Positions 1 through 9,045 of a stretch of 58,336 nt of DNA are shown here, one piece after another. Where the stretch lies: the IMG/VR virus record IMGVR_UViG_3300021599_001920, positions 1 through 58,336 of that record, one strand, 5' to 3'. Origin of the DNA: a virus. The stretch's first letter is position 1. Each line of letters opens with the position of its first letter. The notes below the pieces were generated by a model. That model was not told the origin of the DNA. It searched no databases and was given only the letters and a program-made list of their open reading frames with translations. Made by a program: the position numbers and the translations under genes.

Positions 1-37
1 AAAATATTGTGTATAAAAAAAATAAAATTATATTTTT

Positions 38-601
38 ATGGGTTTTATTTGTAAAATAGGTTATTATTCTGTAAGTTCAAAAAAAACAAAAAATGGGGTG
101 GTTTATGAGGTAGATAGTGGTAAAACCATATATATTAAAAATTTGAAAAAATATATAATAAACCCTTACAGGGATAAAAAGGATTTTGATTCATTTGAAA
201 GTGCAAAAAAGTACATAAACTTGAAATTATCAAAACAAACAAAAGAAAAACAAAAAAAAATAGATAATTTACCTAAATCATTATATCTCGTATTAATCAA
301 AGAAGAAACCACAAATAAAACATTTGTTAAAGTGGGGATCACCTCAAAAAGATTTCTTATAAGAAGATTCAGTAAAAATTACGGATATGAGGGGTATCAA
401 ATAGAAAGTATATTAAGAAGAATTGATACACCAATTGCGGAAAAATTAGAGGACGAAATAAAAGAAAAATTGAATAAAAAAAAGTCGGTAAAAAAATACC
501 GACCAATTTTAGAATCTTTCTCTGGATATTCAGAATGTTATGATCTATTGTCCTTAAATGATATATTAAAAATTTTTGATTCCTTAACAAAAAAATCTTA
601 A
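38..601 (+). CDS. GIY-YIG / T5orf172-like domain protein
   Basis: 187 aa. The first 75 residues are lysine-rich and unrecognised. Residues from about 80 onward read LYLVLIKEE, then VKVGITSKRFLIRRF with a nearby YEGY, the usual layout of the compact GIY-YIG-related T5orf172/MUG113 fold (a beta strand ending in Lys-Val-Gly, then an Arg-rich helix). The family includes nucleases and domains attached to phage DNA-binding proteins. I cannot align the catalytic Glu with certainty, so nuclease activity is an inference. The stop abuts the stop of the convergent gene at 598-984 (4-base overlap). The ATG at 38 is the first in frame, but the window edge leaves little upstream sequence to judge it. Confidence 0.6.
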   Translation: MGFICKIGYYSVSSKKTKNGVVYEVDSGKTIYIKNLKKYIINPYRDKKDFDSFESAKKYINLKLSKQTKEKQKKIDNLPKSLYLVLIKEETTNKTFVKVGITSKRFLIRRFSKNYGYEGYQIESILRRIDTPIAEKLEDEIKEKLNKKKSVKKYRPILESFSGYSECYDLLSLNDILKIFDSLTKKS

Positions 602-984
602 GGACGCTGTGAACCAAACATAGGTTTGGTATCACCCCAAGACATAAACGCTTCAGGATACCCCATTCCACTTATCATAAGATATGAACTCATGTTACAC
701 ATCTCAACTGTGGTATTTGGAACAATAATCATTCCTTCTTGTGCTGGTTTTCCGTTTAATTTAACACCACCATCATTTCGAATAACTTTAAATTTACAAT
801 TTGGTGAAGTTAATATTGATCTAAATTCTTTTTGATTATCATACTCTGATATTTCAGAATCTTTAAACAATGCCCTTTGTGACGGCATACCTGGGCGACC
901 ACAACCCTCAACTTCAGATTCTTCTTTAATCAAATGGTTGACAATTTTTTTTATTTGACTTTCAGTAAAAACGTATTTTTTCAT
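598..984 (-). CDS. Small phage protein with N-terminal helix shared with other genes here
   Basis: 128 aa, function not recognised. The N-terminus MKKYVFTESQIKKIVNHLI followed by KEE resembles the starts of the proteins at 8716 and 15255: a basic start, a short amphipathic helix and an LxE or IxE-like acidic end. The rest contains a GMP/GYP-rich beta region (residues 70-128) with no known motif. It is the downstream member of a minus-strand pair with the membrane protein at 986-1285 (1-base gap), so the two are probably co-transcribed. The shared N-terminus may mark proteins packaged in the capsid (inference). Confidence 0.7.
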   Translation of the reverse strand: MKKYVFTESQIKKIVNHLIKEESEVEGCGRPGMPSQRALFKDSEISEYDNQKEFRSILTSPNCKFKVIRNDGGVKLNGKPAQEGMIIVPNTTVEMCNMSSYLMISGMGYPEAFMSWGDTKPMFGSQRP

Positions 985-985
985 A

Positions 986-1285
986 TTATTTGATTATTCT
1001 TCTCTTTTTATGTAATTCTTCATTTTCTTTTGTTAAGTATTCTACTTTAACACTTAGAGCTGCAACTTCTCTTGTTAATTCTAACACCATTTTTCTTAAA
1101 TCATCCTTTTCTCTGGCCGATTCCACTAATAATGCCTCAAGTTTTGAGATTCTGTCTTTACAATCGTGCCTAATAAAATCATCATCTCTTTCTTTATTTA
1201 TTGCTCTTTTTTCATAAAATCTAAAAGCAGCTGCGGACCCTAATAATGAGACGACCGCAATTAAAACTGAGTAGATATTTTCCAT
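986..1285 (-). CDS. Membrane-anchored coiled-coil protein
   Basis: 99 aa. One hydrophobic segment at residues 4-21 (YSVLIAVVSLLGSAAAF) is followed by a basic stretch and a long charged heptad-like helix (residues 40-95) rich in Leu, Glu and Lys. This is the architecture of small phage membrane proteins such as spanin-like or Rz-like subunits, but no lysis neighbour supports that reading. The start is supported by a TATTTATT octamer just upstream at 1291-1298. It is followed with a 1-base gap by the gene at 598-984. Confidence 0.7.
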   Translation of the reverse strand: MENIYSVLIAVVSLLGSAAAFRFYEKRAINKERDDDFIRHDCKDRISKLEALLVESAREKDDLRKMVLELTREVAALSVKVEYLTKENEELHKKRRIIK

Positions 1286-1290
1286 ATTTT

Positions 1291-1298
1291 AATAAATA
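1291..1298 (-). promoter_or_regulatory. TATTTATT octamer upstream of 986-1285
   Basis: Coding-strand TATTTATT ends 5 nt before the ATG at 1285. It is one member of the repeated upstream octamer family described in the findings. Confidence 0.45.
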
Positions 1299-1470
1299 GT
1301 TCTTAACATTAAAATAATTTTCAAATTTTTTTGGCTTGGTAGTCATTTAAACTAAAATTTATTTTAACATGACAAATAGACATATTAGAAATGTACCTTT
1401 TATCATAAAAATTTCTTATTTATTGTGGTATGTGAAAATCACATACAATAAACATAATAAACAAAAAAAA

Positions 1471-4400
1471 ATGAAAAAAACGATTCAATTTTTATTGCTA
1501 TTTTTAGCAATGAGTATCACGGGGTTCTCACAAATTACAACCTCAACGATATCTGGTATTGTAAAAAATGGGAAAGGTGAGGTTCTTTCAGACGTAACAA
1601 TCCACGCGTTACATGAACCCACTGGTACCAATTACTACTCTAAAACTAATAAGAGTGGTGCTTTTGTTATTCCTTCTGTAAGAGTTGGTGGTCCTTACAC
1701 GGTTCACGCCTCATCAGTTGGATTTAGAAAAGGTGAACTTAAAGATGTGAATACATCGTTAGGTTTAACTGAGAATGTAGAATTTATATTAGTTGAGGAA
1801 TCCACTCAATTAAAAGAAGTGGTTGTAATTGCAAACAAAGGAGGTATTTTTTCAAAAGAAAAAACAGGTGCAGCACAACAATTTTCACGTAGAGAATTGA
1901 CTTCAATACCTATTACGGGTGCAAGAACTATCGATGGGATCACTAAGTACAACCCATTTGGTAATGGAAACTCGTTCGGAGCACAAGACTCTCGTTTGAA
2001 TAACTTTACGATCGATGGTTCTCAATTTAACAATAACTTTGGTTTAGGTTCATCTGCACAAGCTGGCGGTAGAACAGGGGCTTCCGCAATATCGTTAGAT
2101 GCGATTGATCAGTTGCAAGTGAACGTTGCACCATTTGATATTAGACAGTCTGGTTTTACAGGTGCAGGTATTAATGCGGTAACTCGTTCAGGTACAAATG
2201 AAATCGAGGGTAGTGTTTATCAAACACAAAGAGACAATAGTTCTCGTTATGTAGGTGATAATGCAAGGGGAACGAATGTAACCGCGGCAAAATTCGACGA
2301 AAAAGTTCAAGGGTTTAGATTAGGTTTACCTATAATCAAAAACAAATTATTTTTGTTTGGTAACTACAAGTATCTCGTGTGAGATATTCTGACATGCAAA
2401 CTCTTTCCAACTTTATGAAAGAAAAATTTAATTATGTTACCGGTCCATGGGAAGGTTATTCTAACGAAAATTCGTCAAAGAAATTCTTGATTAGGGCAGA
2501 TTGGAATATTAACGATAAAAATAAATTAACAGCTCGTTATGTTCATCACAATTCATCTGCTGAGATTAATGTATCTAACTCTCAATCAGCAGGTGCGGGT
2601 AATAGAACAACTCAATTCAATGCAATGAGTTTCCAAAATAGTGGTTATATTATTATGGACAACACTCGTTCAGCGGTATTAGAATTGAACTCGAAATTAT
2701 CTAACACACTTCATAATAACTTAATCGTTTCTTATGATAAACAAATTGAAGACAGAGCATATTTGAGTAATGTATTCCCAACTATTGATATCAGAGATGG
2801 TTCGGCAACTTACACTTCAGTAGGTTTTGATCCATTCACACCAGATAACAAATTGAATTATTGGACATTTAATGTTACCAACAACTTAACAAAGTATTTT
2901 GAAAAACATACTGTAGTTGCCGGTTTCAATTTTCAACAATATCAGTCCAATAACTTATTCTTTCCCGCATCTAATGGTGTTTACATCTTTAATAGTTTAT
3001 CAGATTTTTACACTGCAGCAAATCAATCTTTAGCAAACGGTGGTAGACCATCTACATTTGCACCAGCTCGCTTTCAATTACGTTACTCAGCGTTACCTGA
3101 TGGAATTGCACCAATGCAGACTTTGGAATCAACAAGAACTGATTTATATTTACAAGACGAATACAATGTAAACAAAACTTTAAAATTAACCGCAGGTATT
3201 AGAGCGAATATTATCTCAATTAATAATACTGCATTAGAAAACAAGGCGGTTACTGCAATGACATTTGCTAATGGTGAAAAGTGGAATACAGGTGTTATGC
3301 CTGAAATGCAATTATTATTTGAACCTCGTTTTGGATTTAATTGGGATGTAAAAGGTAAAAAGAAAACACAAGTACGTGGTGGTACAGGTATCTTTACTGG
3401 TAGACCTCCTTATGTGTTCTTATCTAATCAAATTGGTAACACAGGTGTATTATCAGGATTTATTGATGTATCAGGATCAGCTGCGGCGGCTTATGGTTTT
3501 ACAGCAAATCCAAACCAATACTTTATTCCTTCAACTCCAACATTACCTTCAACATTTGATTTAGCATTAACTGACCCTAACTACAAATTTCCACAAGTTT
3601 GGAAAAACAACTTAGCTATTGATCAAAAGTTACCTTGGTTGGGTTTGGTTGCAAGTGTTGAATTACTTTACAACAGAACTTTAAATGCTGTTCATTACTA
3701 TAACGCTAATTTAAAAGATGCGGTTGGTAAATTAGATGGTGTTGACCAAAGACCTCTTTATGGTGGTACTGACGCAACTGTAAGAGTAAACAATAACGTT
3801 TCAATGGCAGCTGTTCTTACAAATAGAAATGGTGCATTTAATCGTTCTGCAACTTTTAAATTAGAAAAGCCAGTATCTAAAGGTCTTTGGGGTTATGTTG
3901 CCTACACTATGGCAAATGCTCAAGATTTCATGGATGCGGGTTCAATCGCAAGTGGTAGTTGGCAATCGGCATTATCAGTTAATGGTAATAACGATTTAGG
4001 TTTAACTACTTCATCTTTCTTAGTAAGAAATCGTATTGTAGGTTTATTAGGTTACAGATTAGATTATGGTAAGAAATATGGTGGAGCAACCACATTTACT
4101 TTAGGTTATGTAGGATCTCAAAACAATCCGTTCTCTTATATTGTGGCGGGTGACTTAAATGGAGATAGAGTATCAAATAACGATTTGTTATTCGTTCCAT
4201 TGAAAGGTTCAGATATTCGTTTTGCACCTTTAACTGTTGGTACAACTGTTTATAGTGAGGCACAACAACAAGAAGCTTTCGAATCATTCATCGCACAAGA
4301 TCCATACCTTTCAACACGTAGAGGTCAATATGCCGAAAGAAATGCATTAGCACTTCCTTTCTTACACAGATTCGACTTTTCAGTTGCACAAGATGTATTT

Positions 4401-4679
4401 GTAAAAATTAAAGGAAAGAGAAATGCATTTCAAATCAGAGCAGATATTCTTAACTTCGGAAACATGTTGAACAATAAATGGGGAGTTTCTCAAAGAGCGG
4501 GTGCACCACAATTGTTAAACTTTGTCAGTAGAGATGCTAACAATGTTCCGACATATAGACTATCAACTCAAAGAGATGGTGTGAATACTTTCTTAGCAAA
4601 AGATACATATCAATACAATTCATCCGTATTTGATGTGTGGACAGCACAATTAGGTATTCGTTACACATTCGGAAGATAA
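1471..4679 (+). pseudogene. TonB-dependent receptor, disrupted by deletion and frameshift
   Basis: A Bacteroidota-type TonB-dependent outer-membrane receptor in two frames. Part one (ATG 1471, stop 2380-2382) has a signal peptide (MKKTIQFLLLFLAMSITGFS), a carboxypeptidase-regulatory-like beta domain (ISGIVKNGKGEVLSDVTI), and a plug domain with LKEVVVIANKGG, FTIDGSQFNNNFG and INAVTRSGTNEIEGSVY. Part two (readable frame from about 2367 to 4679) holds the rest of the beta barrel and ends with AQLGIRYTFGR, a proper C-terminal barrel strand. At the junction FLFGNYK is followed, in the other frame, by VSRVRYSDMQTLSNFM. In intact homologues about 25-35 residues normally lie between these two blocks, so the gene appears to have lost a short segment that is not a multiple of three. 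An in-frame GTG at 2379 could start the second piece, but it would lack an export signal. The upstream ATG at 1369 is less likely because it precedes the signal peptide by 34 residues. Confidence 0.85.
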
Positions 4680-4700
4680 AAATTCTATAAATAATTTTTA

Positions 4701-4731
4701 AGAGGGAGGTTTTAAATCTCCCTCTTTTTTT
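4701..4731 (+). terminator. Rho-independent terminator after the receptor gene
   Basis: An inverted repeat (GAGGGAG ... CTCCCTC) with a short AT loop is followed by seven T residues, 22 nt after the barrel stop codon. Confidence 0.85.
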
Positions 4732-4746
4732 GTATATTAATGAAAC

Positions 4747-5304
4747 ATGGAAAGTGTTATCATAAATTTTTTTGGTGGTCCAGGCATTGGCAAGTCAACA
4801 CAATCTGCAGGACTTTATACCATTATGAAAAAACATCACTATGATGTTGAGTTGACATATGAGTTTCCAAAAATAGTTGCTTGGGAAGAAAACTTTTCAG
4901 CGGTAAAAGATCAATTTTATATAACCGCAAATCAACATAGAAACATTAGTCGTTTGTATGGTAAAGTAAAATACATTATTGTTGATTCACCTATTATTTT
5001 GGGTATGGTTTACAAAAACAGATACAATAATCAACCTGAATATCCATCAATGTTCTATGATGAAACCTTTGATGACTTTATTCTTACACTATTTAAGAAG
5101 TATAACAGTTTAAATATTTTATTGAAAAGAGATGATACGACTTATGACGAAAACGGAAGATTTCAAAATTTACAGGAATCTAAAGAAATTGATGAAGATG
5201 TTAGGAAACGATTATTGGTTAATAGTATACCTTTTGTTGAATTTGGCGTTCACAGTAACACTTCTTTGGATATATTTAATTATATAATCAAAGAACAAAT
5301 ATGA
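4747..5304 (+). CDS. P-loop NTPase, nucleotide kinase-like
   Basis: 185 aa. The Walker A motif GGPGIGKST lies at residues 10-18. It is followed by a hydrophobic strand ending in Asp (YIIVDSPIILG, about 77-87), as in AAA_28/deoxynucleoside-kinase-like P-loop proteins. A lid-like basic segment (LLKRDDTTYDENGRFQ) lies around 125-140. A (deoxy)nucleotide or nucleoside kinase role is probable, but the substrate cannot be read from sequence. The stop overlaps the start of the next gene (ATGA at 5301), suggesting translational coupling. The gene starts right after the receptor terminator, so it begins a new transcription unit. Confidence 0.75.
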   Translation: MESVIINFFGGPGIGKSTQSAGLYTIMKKHHYDVELTYEFPKIVAWEENFSAVKDQFYITANQHRNISRLYGKVKYIIVDSPIILGMVYKNRYNNQPEYPSMFYDETFDDFILTLFKKYNSLNILLKRDDTTYDENGRFQNLQESKEIDEDVRKRLLVNSIPFVEFGVHSNTSLDIFNYIIKEQI

Positions 5305-5903
5305 AAAAATTACTATTAATTACAGGTTTATTATTTTTTAGTTTAACATTACTATCTCAGGATACGATTAGAGTTAAAAATAACGTGTTTGAGGTCCTTT
5401 ATTCACAGAACTTAGAACAACCCTTATGGATTAAATATAGGTCTTCAAATAGACCCACAAACGTTAATAGAGGATCTATGGACTTTTATACTGAAAAAGG
5501 TATAAAAACATCTGATGCTGAGGACTACGTAAAAAATATATACGATAAAGGTCATGGGGCACCTGCCGCCACTTTTTCGGATAATATGGAAAATTTAAAA
5601 CAAACGTTCTCCTATCTAAATTGTATTTTACAAGATCAATATCTTAATAGGGGTGAATGGAGACTTTTAGAAGAACAAGAGAGAAAATGGGATGATAATG
5701 AAAATTTAACAATATTAATTACATTACATTTTGATAATCCTGTTAAAAGAATCCCAACAAATGCTGCAATCCCATCGTATTTGGAGAAACATATTTATTT
5801 TGAAAAACAGAATAAATGGAAGTGTTTTGTTTTTTTAAATGAAAAACCAAAATATAAATGGGATATGTTAGAAAAAATTTGCAATAGTAAAGAACATAAA
5901 TAA
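5301..5903 (+). CDS. Exported protein of unknown function
   Basis: 200 aa with a clear Bacteroidota signal peptide (MKKLLLITGLLFFSLTLLSQ, cleavage expected near residue 20). The mature part is soluble, mixed alpha/beta, rich in Trp, Tyr and Lys, with no recognised motif. It overlaps the preceding kinase gene by 4 bases. An exported product directly after a cytoplasmic kinase is unusual for a phage operon and adds to the group of envelope-directed genes in this genome. Confidence 0.75.
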   Translation: MKKLLLITGLLFFSLTLLSQDTIRVKNNVFEVLYSQNLEQPLWIKYRSSNRPTNVNRGSMDFYTEKGIKTSDAEDYVKNIYDKGHGAPAATFSDNMENLKQTFSYLNCILQDQYLNRGEWRLLEEQERKWDDNENLTILITLHFDNPVKRIPTNAAIPSYLEKHIYFEKQNKWKCFVFLNEKPKYKWDMLEKICNSKEHK

Positions 5904-5906
5904 TTT

Positions 5907-6107
5907 ATGACGTTAACAAAGGAATTGGTAAATTTCAATAATAAATTGTACTGGGTGTACAGAAAATTTAAATCGTCTGGTATTAAAGATGGTAAAGTAA
6001 ACGATGTAAAAGAGTTATGGAATTGTGATCTTGTGGTAAAATCAAGAAGTGATTCAGATGAATTGCTCTTTTTAAGAGAAATACCTGATTTAGAATTGGT
6101 AAATTAA
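5907..6107 (+). CDS. Small hypothetical protein
   Basis: 66 aa, no recognised domain. It contains YWVYRKFKSSG and a C-terminal acidic LLFLREIPDLELVN. It follows the exported protein by 3 bases in the same direction and overlaps the convergent gene at 6090 by 18 bases at the 3' ends. It is accepted because of the tight operon spacing. Confidence 0.55.
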   Translation: MTLTKELVNFNNKLYWVYRKFKSSGIKDGKVNDVKELWNCDLVVKSRSDSDELLFLREIPDLELVN

Positions 6108-6494
6108 TTTTCTAATATCTCGAATGCATAATTTGGTATATCTATCTTCGTTTCTTTTAGCCTCTCTTTCGTAAGGATTTGTAGAATAATAGTAGTTGTT
6201 CTGATAATTCAAGTACTTTGTTCTCGACTGTAAATAATGAGTATATTCATGTATCACTGTTGAGACTATGTCATAAACAGTTTTACATGAATTTTCATAT
6301 AGAGTTATTTTATTTCTGTAAAAACAGTAATGACCATAAAAAATGTCATTTTTGTGTTTTTTAGTTTTTTTACTGAGATTTATAACTAATTTAGTTCTTT
6401 TTCTGTCGTTTTCACCAAGATAATCTTTACACCACTTCAGGGCGAAATTCATATATTTTTTTTTAAGAGTATAATCTACATAATTTCTACCCAT
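6090..6494 (-). CDS. Putative zinc metallopeptidase (HExxH)
   Basis: 134 aa. The motif VIHEYTHYLQ (about residues 84-93) is a zinc-binding HExxH helix; the downstream segment NPYEREAKRNED could supply the third acidic ligand, as in small SprT- or gluzincin-like proteases. The N-terminus is basic and lacks a signal peptide, so the protein is cytoplasmic. Its start overlaps the stop of the upstream gene (6487-6846) by 8 bases. The substrate is unknown. The same HExxH layout occurs in the unrelated protein at 14819. Confidence 0.65.
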   Translation of the reverse strand: MGRNYVDYTLKKKYMNFALKWCKDYLGENDRKRTKLVINLSKKTKKHKNDIFYGHYCFYRNKITLYENSCKTVYDIVSTVIHEYTHYLQSRTKYLNYQNNYYYSTNPYEREAKRNEDRYTKLCIRDIRKLIYQF

Positions 6495-6846
6495 TTTTTG
6501 AAGTGTCTGTTTTAATTTTCCTTGTTATTCTTTTTTTGGTATTTGTGACTTCATTTACCTTATCAAAGTTTTTAGAAATATCATTCAGTATTGCTGCGAA
6601 TTCATAATTTTCAGACTCTTCGTTTTTCTTCCATAAAATATTAACAAAACTTATTAATTCGGTATCAGTAAGTTTGGCTCTAACTTTTACAGAACTTTTA
6701 ATAAGTTTCAGAACCATGTATTGTACCCCTAACTTTTTTTCTTGGTTTAGAGAAAAATAACTGTCGACACTAACATTTGTAAGAATATTAGATGTTACAG
6801 TTTCTAAAAAAGAAATAAAAGATGGGTGATTAGTGTTAACTCTCAT
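6487..6846 (-). CDS. Hypothetical protein, all-helical
   Basis: 119 aa, not recognised. It is predicted helical and soluble, with a basic C-terminal tail (TKKRITRKIKTDTSKNG). It is the first gene of a minus-strand pair with the metallopeptidase. A TATTTATT octamer lies 11 nt upstream of its ATG at 6858-6865. Confidence 0.65.
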   Translation of the reverse strand: MRVNTNHPSFISFLETVTSNILTNVSVDSYFSLNQEKKLGVQYMVLKLIKSSVKVRAKLTDTELISFVNILWKKNEESENYEFAAILNDISKNFDKVNEVTNTKKRITRKIKTDTSKNG

Positions 6847-6857
6847 GACCTTTTTTT

Positions 6858-6865
6858 AATAAATA
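6858..6865 (-). promoter_or_regulatory. TATTTATT octamer upstream of 6487-6846
   Basis: Reads TATTTATT on the coding strand, 11 nt before the start at 6846. Confidence 0.45.
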
Positions 6866-6907
6866 CCACCCTAAAAAATTGCGGATTGAATTCCGCCAGA
6901 ATTATTT

Positions 6908-7264
6908 TTACTTACCCCACTTACCGTTTTTAACCAATTGTGCAATGATTGAATATACAGATAAATCCTTATATGTATCCTCAACTGCCTCCCCAACGTT
7001 ATCCTCTTTACCTAAAACAACCAACTGTTTAATTCTTTGAATTTTGTCGTTCATACGGAAAAAAAGACCCATTTGTGATAATTTTCTATCCTCTTCTTTT
7101 GAAAGATCTCTCCCTAAAGAAATGTTATCGGGACCGTAATTTGACTGTTTTCTACAAAAAGTCTCATATTGTTCCCTCATAATGCGTTTAAATTCTTTAG
7201 TCATTTCGGGATATTGATCTTCAATTTGTTTAATTACGGGGTTCATTTGTTTTTCTTCTGACAT
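6908..7264 (-). CDS. Nucleotide modification associated domain 1 (DUF1599) protein
   Basis: 118 aa. The sequence matches the DUF1599/Nmad1 pattern: a YETFCRKQSNYGPDNISLGRDL block (read as K-x-x-x-YG), then GLFFRMNDKIQRIKQLV and a C-terminal VEDTYKDLSVYSIIAQLV. The helix arrangement and conserved acidic residues (DK, EDT, KDL) resemble MazG/dUTPase-type all-alpha NTP pyrophosphatases. Members are typical of phages, often with hypermodified DNA. The likely role is hydrolysis or handling of nucleotides, with no substrate assignable here. It lies between the small genes and the GMP-reductase-like gene, which also acts on purine nucleotides. Confidence 0.75.
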   Translation of the reverse strand: MSEEKQMNPVIKQIEDQYPEMTKEFKRIMREQYETFCRKQSNYGPDNISLGRDLSKEEDRKLSQMGLFFRMNDKIQRIKQLVVLGKEDNVGEAVEDTYKDLSVYSIIAQLVKNGKWGK

Positions 7265-7312
7265 ATATATTCGTTTTAGTATAAAATAAGAAAATTAATT
7301 AACATTCCCAAA

Positions 7313-7320
7313 TATTTATA
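7313..7320 (+). promoter_or_regulatory. TATTTATA octamer upstream of 7336
   Basis: Perfect TATTTATA, 15 nt before the ATG at 7336. Confidence 0.5.
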
Positions 7321-7335
7321 TAAAAATATCTAATA

Positions 7336-7587
7336 ATGGCGTCGAAAAAATATAAAGAAATGGAAGATAACAAATCTGATAATGTTGGATCAGAAAGTCC
7401 TAAACACAAACAATTAATACAAATGTTATCTTTTAGAGTTGTACCTGCATATTACAAGGAAATTGAAAAAGTGGCAAACCATAAAAAAATAACAGTTTCT
7501 AAATTAATTAGAGGTTACATTAAAGAGGGTATGAAAAGAGACGGAGAAATTAGTGGTAAAGAAGACAAAGAATTTAGAATCGATTAA
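7336..7587 (+). CDS. Ribbon-helix-helix-like DNA-binding protein
   Basis: 83 aa. After a charged N-terminal tail, residues 31-65 read LSFRVVPAYYKEIEKVANHKK then ITVSKLIRGYIKEGM. This is a beta strand with alternating polar residues followed by two helices, as in Arc/CopG-type repressors. It is probably a dimeric transcription regulator of phage or host genes. It converges with the GMP-reductase-like gene, with the stops adjacent. Confidence 0.6.
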   Translation: MASKKYKEMEDNKSDNVGSESPKHKQLIQMLSFRVVPAYYKEIEKVANHKKITVSKLIRGYIKEGMKRDGEISGKEDKEFRID

Positions 7588-8643
7588 TTATTTATCAAAT
7601 CTTTTGAAGGAGTTTGTGCTAATTAAATTATAATTTACTCCACCAATAAAACGGTGGAGTTCTTTTTGCCCCGTATAACTCATTGCAGATTTTAAATAAT
7701 CCTCAAAATTTTTGGTCCAACCCTCAAGAGTATATTCTACTTTATTTTTCCTAACAACTCCCTCAGATGTTGTTAAATTTTCTTTACCCCAAGACTTTTG
7801 AACTTCTTTTGTACTCATACCTCTAAATGTCTTAAATAAAGAAAGTTCCGCGTGAAACATTTTTTTAGCATCATCATGATATTGGTTAATTTTTTCACCT
7901 TCATCATCTATTGTTTCACCTGCACTTTCTAAACACTTATTCAAAACTGATCCTAACATAACATAATCAGCACCTAAAGCCAATGCCTTAATAATATCGG
8001 AAAATTTTTTAAAACCCCCATCGGCGATTATTTCCGTTCTACATTCATTATAAATCCTCAACTGGTTACACTCTTCGATAAGTGACGCCATGGGATACCC
8101 AACACCTGTTTGTACAGTTGTTAAACAACCATTTCCGTTTCCGATTCCAATCCTCACCACATCCACACCAATTTTACAGTACTCTTGAAAGGTTTTTGGG
8201 TTCGCAACATTTCCAACCATTAAGCACATTGAATATCCATATCTTTTTTTAGCTTCTTTGGCCATATCGTATAGACTTTCCATATGACCATTTGCAACAT
8301 CGATAAGAGCCATGATTCTACTTCCGTCTTGGACATAGACTTTTTCTTTTAAGAAAATTTGTTCAAAGTCCTGTAGACTATACGAAAGGAAAATATTAGT
8401 GTCAACCCAATCTTTTTTTGGATTAGGGATTCTTGGTAAAACCGGCATGATACCCTTTTCTTTGAAAAGGTGAAAATTATTCTGATCTACCACTGTATCC
8501 ATAGGTGCTGTCATTAATGGTAAATTTCCCCACATATTTCTTGGATTTACCTCACTTCTGGAGTTTATTTTTGACAGAATTGCCGGTTCAATAAGAATAT
8601 CATCAAAATCAAATAACATATCATAAACTTCTCCCATGTACAT
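7588..8643 (-). CDS. GMP reductase / IMP dehydrogenase family protein
   Basis: 351 aa TIM-barrel enzyme. Visible are the N-terminal FDFDDILIEP strand, the LMTAPMDTVVD substrate loop, VGNVANPKTF, and the catalytic loop RIGIGNGNGCLTTVQTGVGYP with Cys near 173, then IIADGGFKKFSDIIKALALGADYVMLGS and the flap region FRGMSTKEVQKSWG followed by TSEGVV. No CBS pair interrupts the barrel. The TGVGYP segment and the short flap are closer to GMP reductase (GMP to IMP plus ammonia, NADPH) than to IMP dehydrogenase, but the Gly-Asn-Gly in place of Pro-Gly-Ser before the Cys is unusual. The start could also be the ATG nine residues in (MLFDFDD). It is transcribed alone; the role would be to shift the purine pool during infection. 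Confidence 0.85.
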   Translation of the reverse strand: MYMGEVYDMLFDFDDILIEPAILSKINSRSEVNPRNMWGNLPLMTAPMDTVVDQNNFHLFKEKGIMPVLPRIPNPKKDWVDTNIFLSYSLQDFEQIFLKEKVYVQDGSRIMALIDVANGHMESLYDMAKEAKKRYGYSMCLMVGNVANPKTFQEYCKIGVDVVRIGIGNGNGCLTTVQTGVGYPMASLIEECNQLRIYNECRTEIIADGGFKKFSDIIKALALGADYVMLGSVLNKCLESAGETIDDEGEKINQYHDDAKKMFHAELSLFKTFRGMSTKEVQKSWGKENLTTSEGVVRKNKVEYTLEGWTKNFEDYLKSAMSYTGQKELHRFIGGVNYNLISTNSFKRFDK

Positions 8644-8702
8644 TAGTTTTGTACTAAAATATAATAAAAAGAGAGGATAAAAAAAAATTAAAAAACAAAA
8701 AG

Positions 8703-8710
8703 TATTTATA
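8703..8710 (+). promoter_or_regulatory. TATTTATA octamer upstream of 8716
   Basis: Perfect TATTTATA ending 5 nt before the ATG at 8716. Confidence 0.5.
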
Positions 8711-8715
8711 TTAAT

Positions 8716-9045
8716 ATGGAAAAGAGGATTATTTCTGAAAATACAATAAAAAACGTTTTATCACAAATTTTAAGTGAGGAAACATCAAAAGTTAAAAGAG
8801 AGGAATTTAATAGAGTTCAGTTTAAATTAGAAGAATTACAAAATTCTCTTAATGAAACTATGAAGGAACTACGAAAACTTGATGATTCTGTACCAAATGG
8901 GTTAAAACCACTTTGTAATGGTAGAATTACAGGTATTTCAAATAATTTATCGAACGCAAACAAACTTATATCACAATTGAAAGAGAAGGTAAGAACCTAT
9001 AAAAAAAGTTTGCAGTCACAACAAATTGAAGAAAAGAAAAAATAA
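8716..9045 (+). CDS. Coiled-coil protein with capsid-type N-terminal helix
   Basis: 109 aa. The N-terminus MEKRIISENTIKNVLSQILSEE has the same plan as the proteins at 598 and 15255 and ends in LSE, a possible T4 gp21-type LxE cleavage site. Residues 30-105 are a nearly uninterrupted coiled coil, broken around VPNGLKPLCNG (residues 60-70), so a helical hairpin is likely. The last base is shared with the ATG of the next gene. Confidence 0.65.
   Translation: MEKRIISENTIKNVLSQILSEETSKVKREEFNRVQFKLEELQNSLNETMKELRKLDDSVPNGLKPLCNGRITGISNNLSNANKLISQLKEKVRTYKKSLQSQQIEEKKK

Noticed and set aside
2379-4679. A separate complete gene starting at GTG 2379
   Set aside because: The product would be a barrel fragment with no signal peptide; the frame is open upstream of the GTG and continues the receptor sequence (VSRVRYSD).
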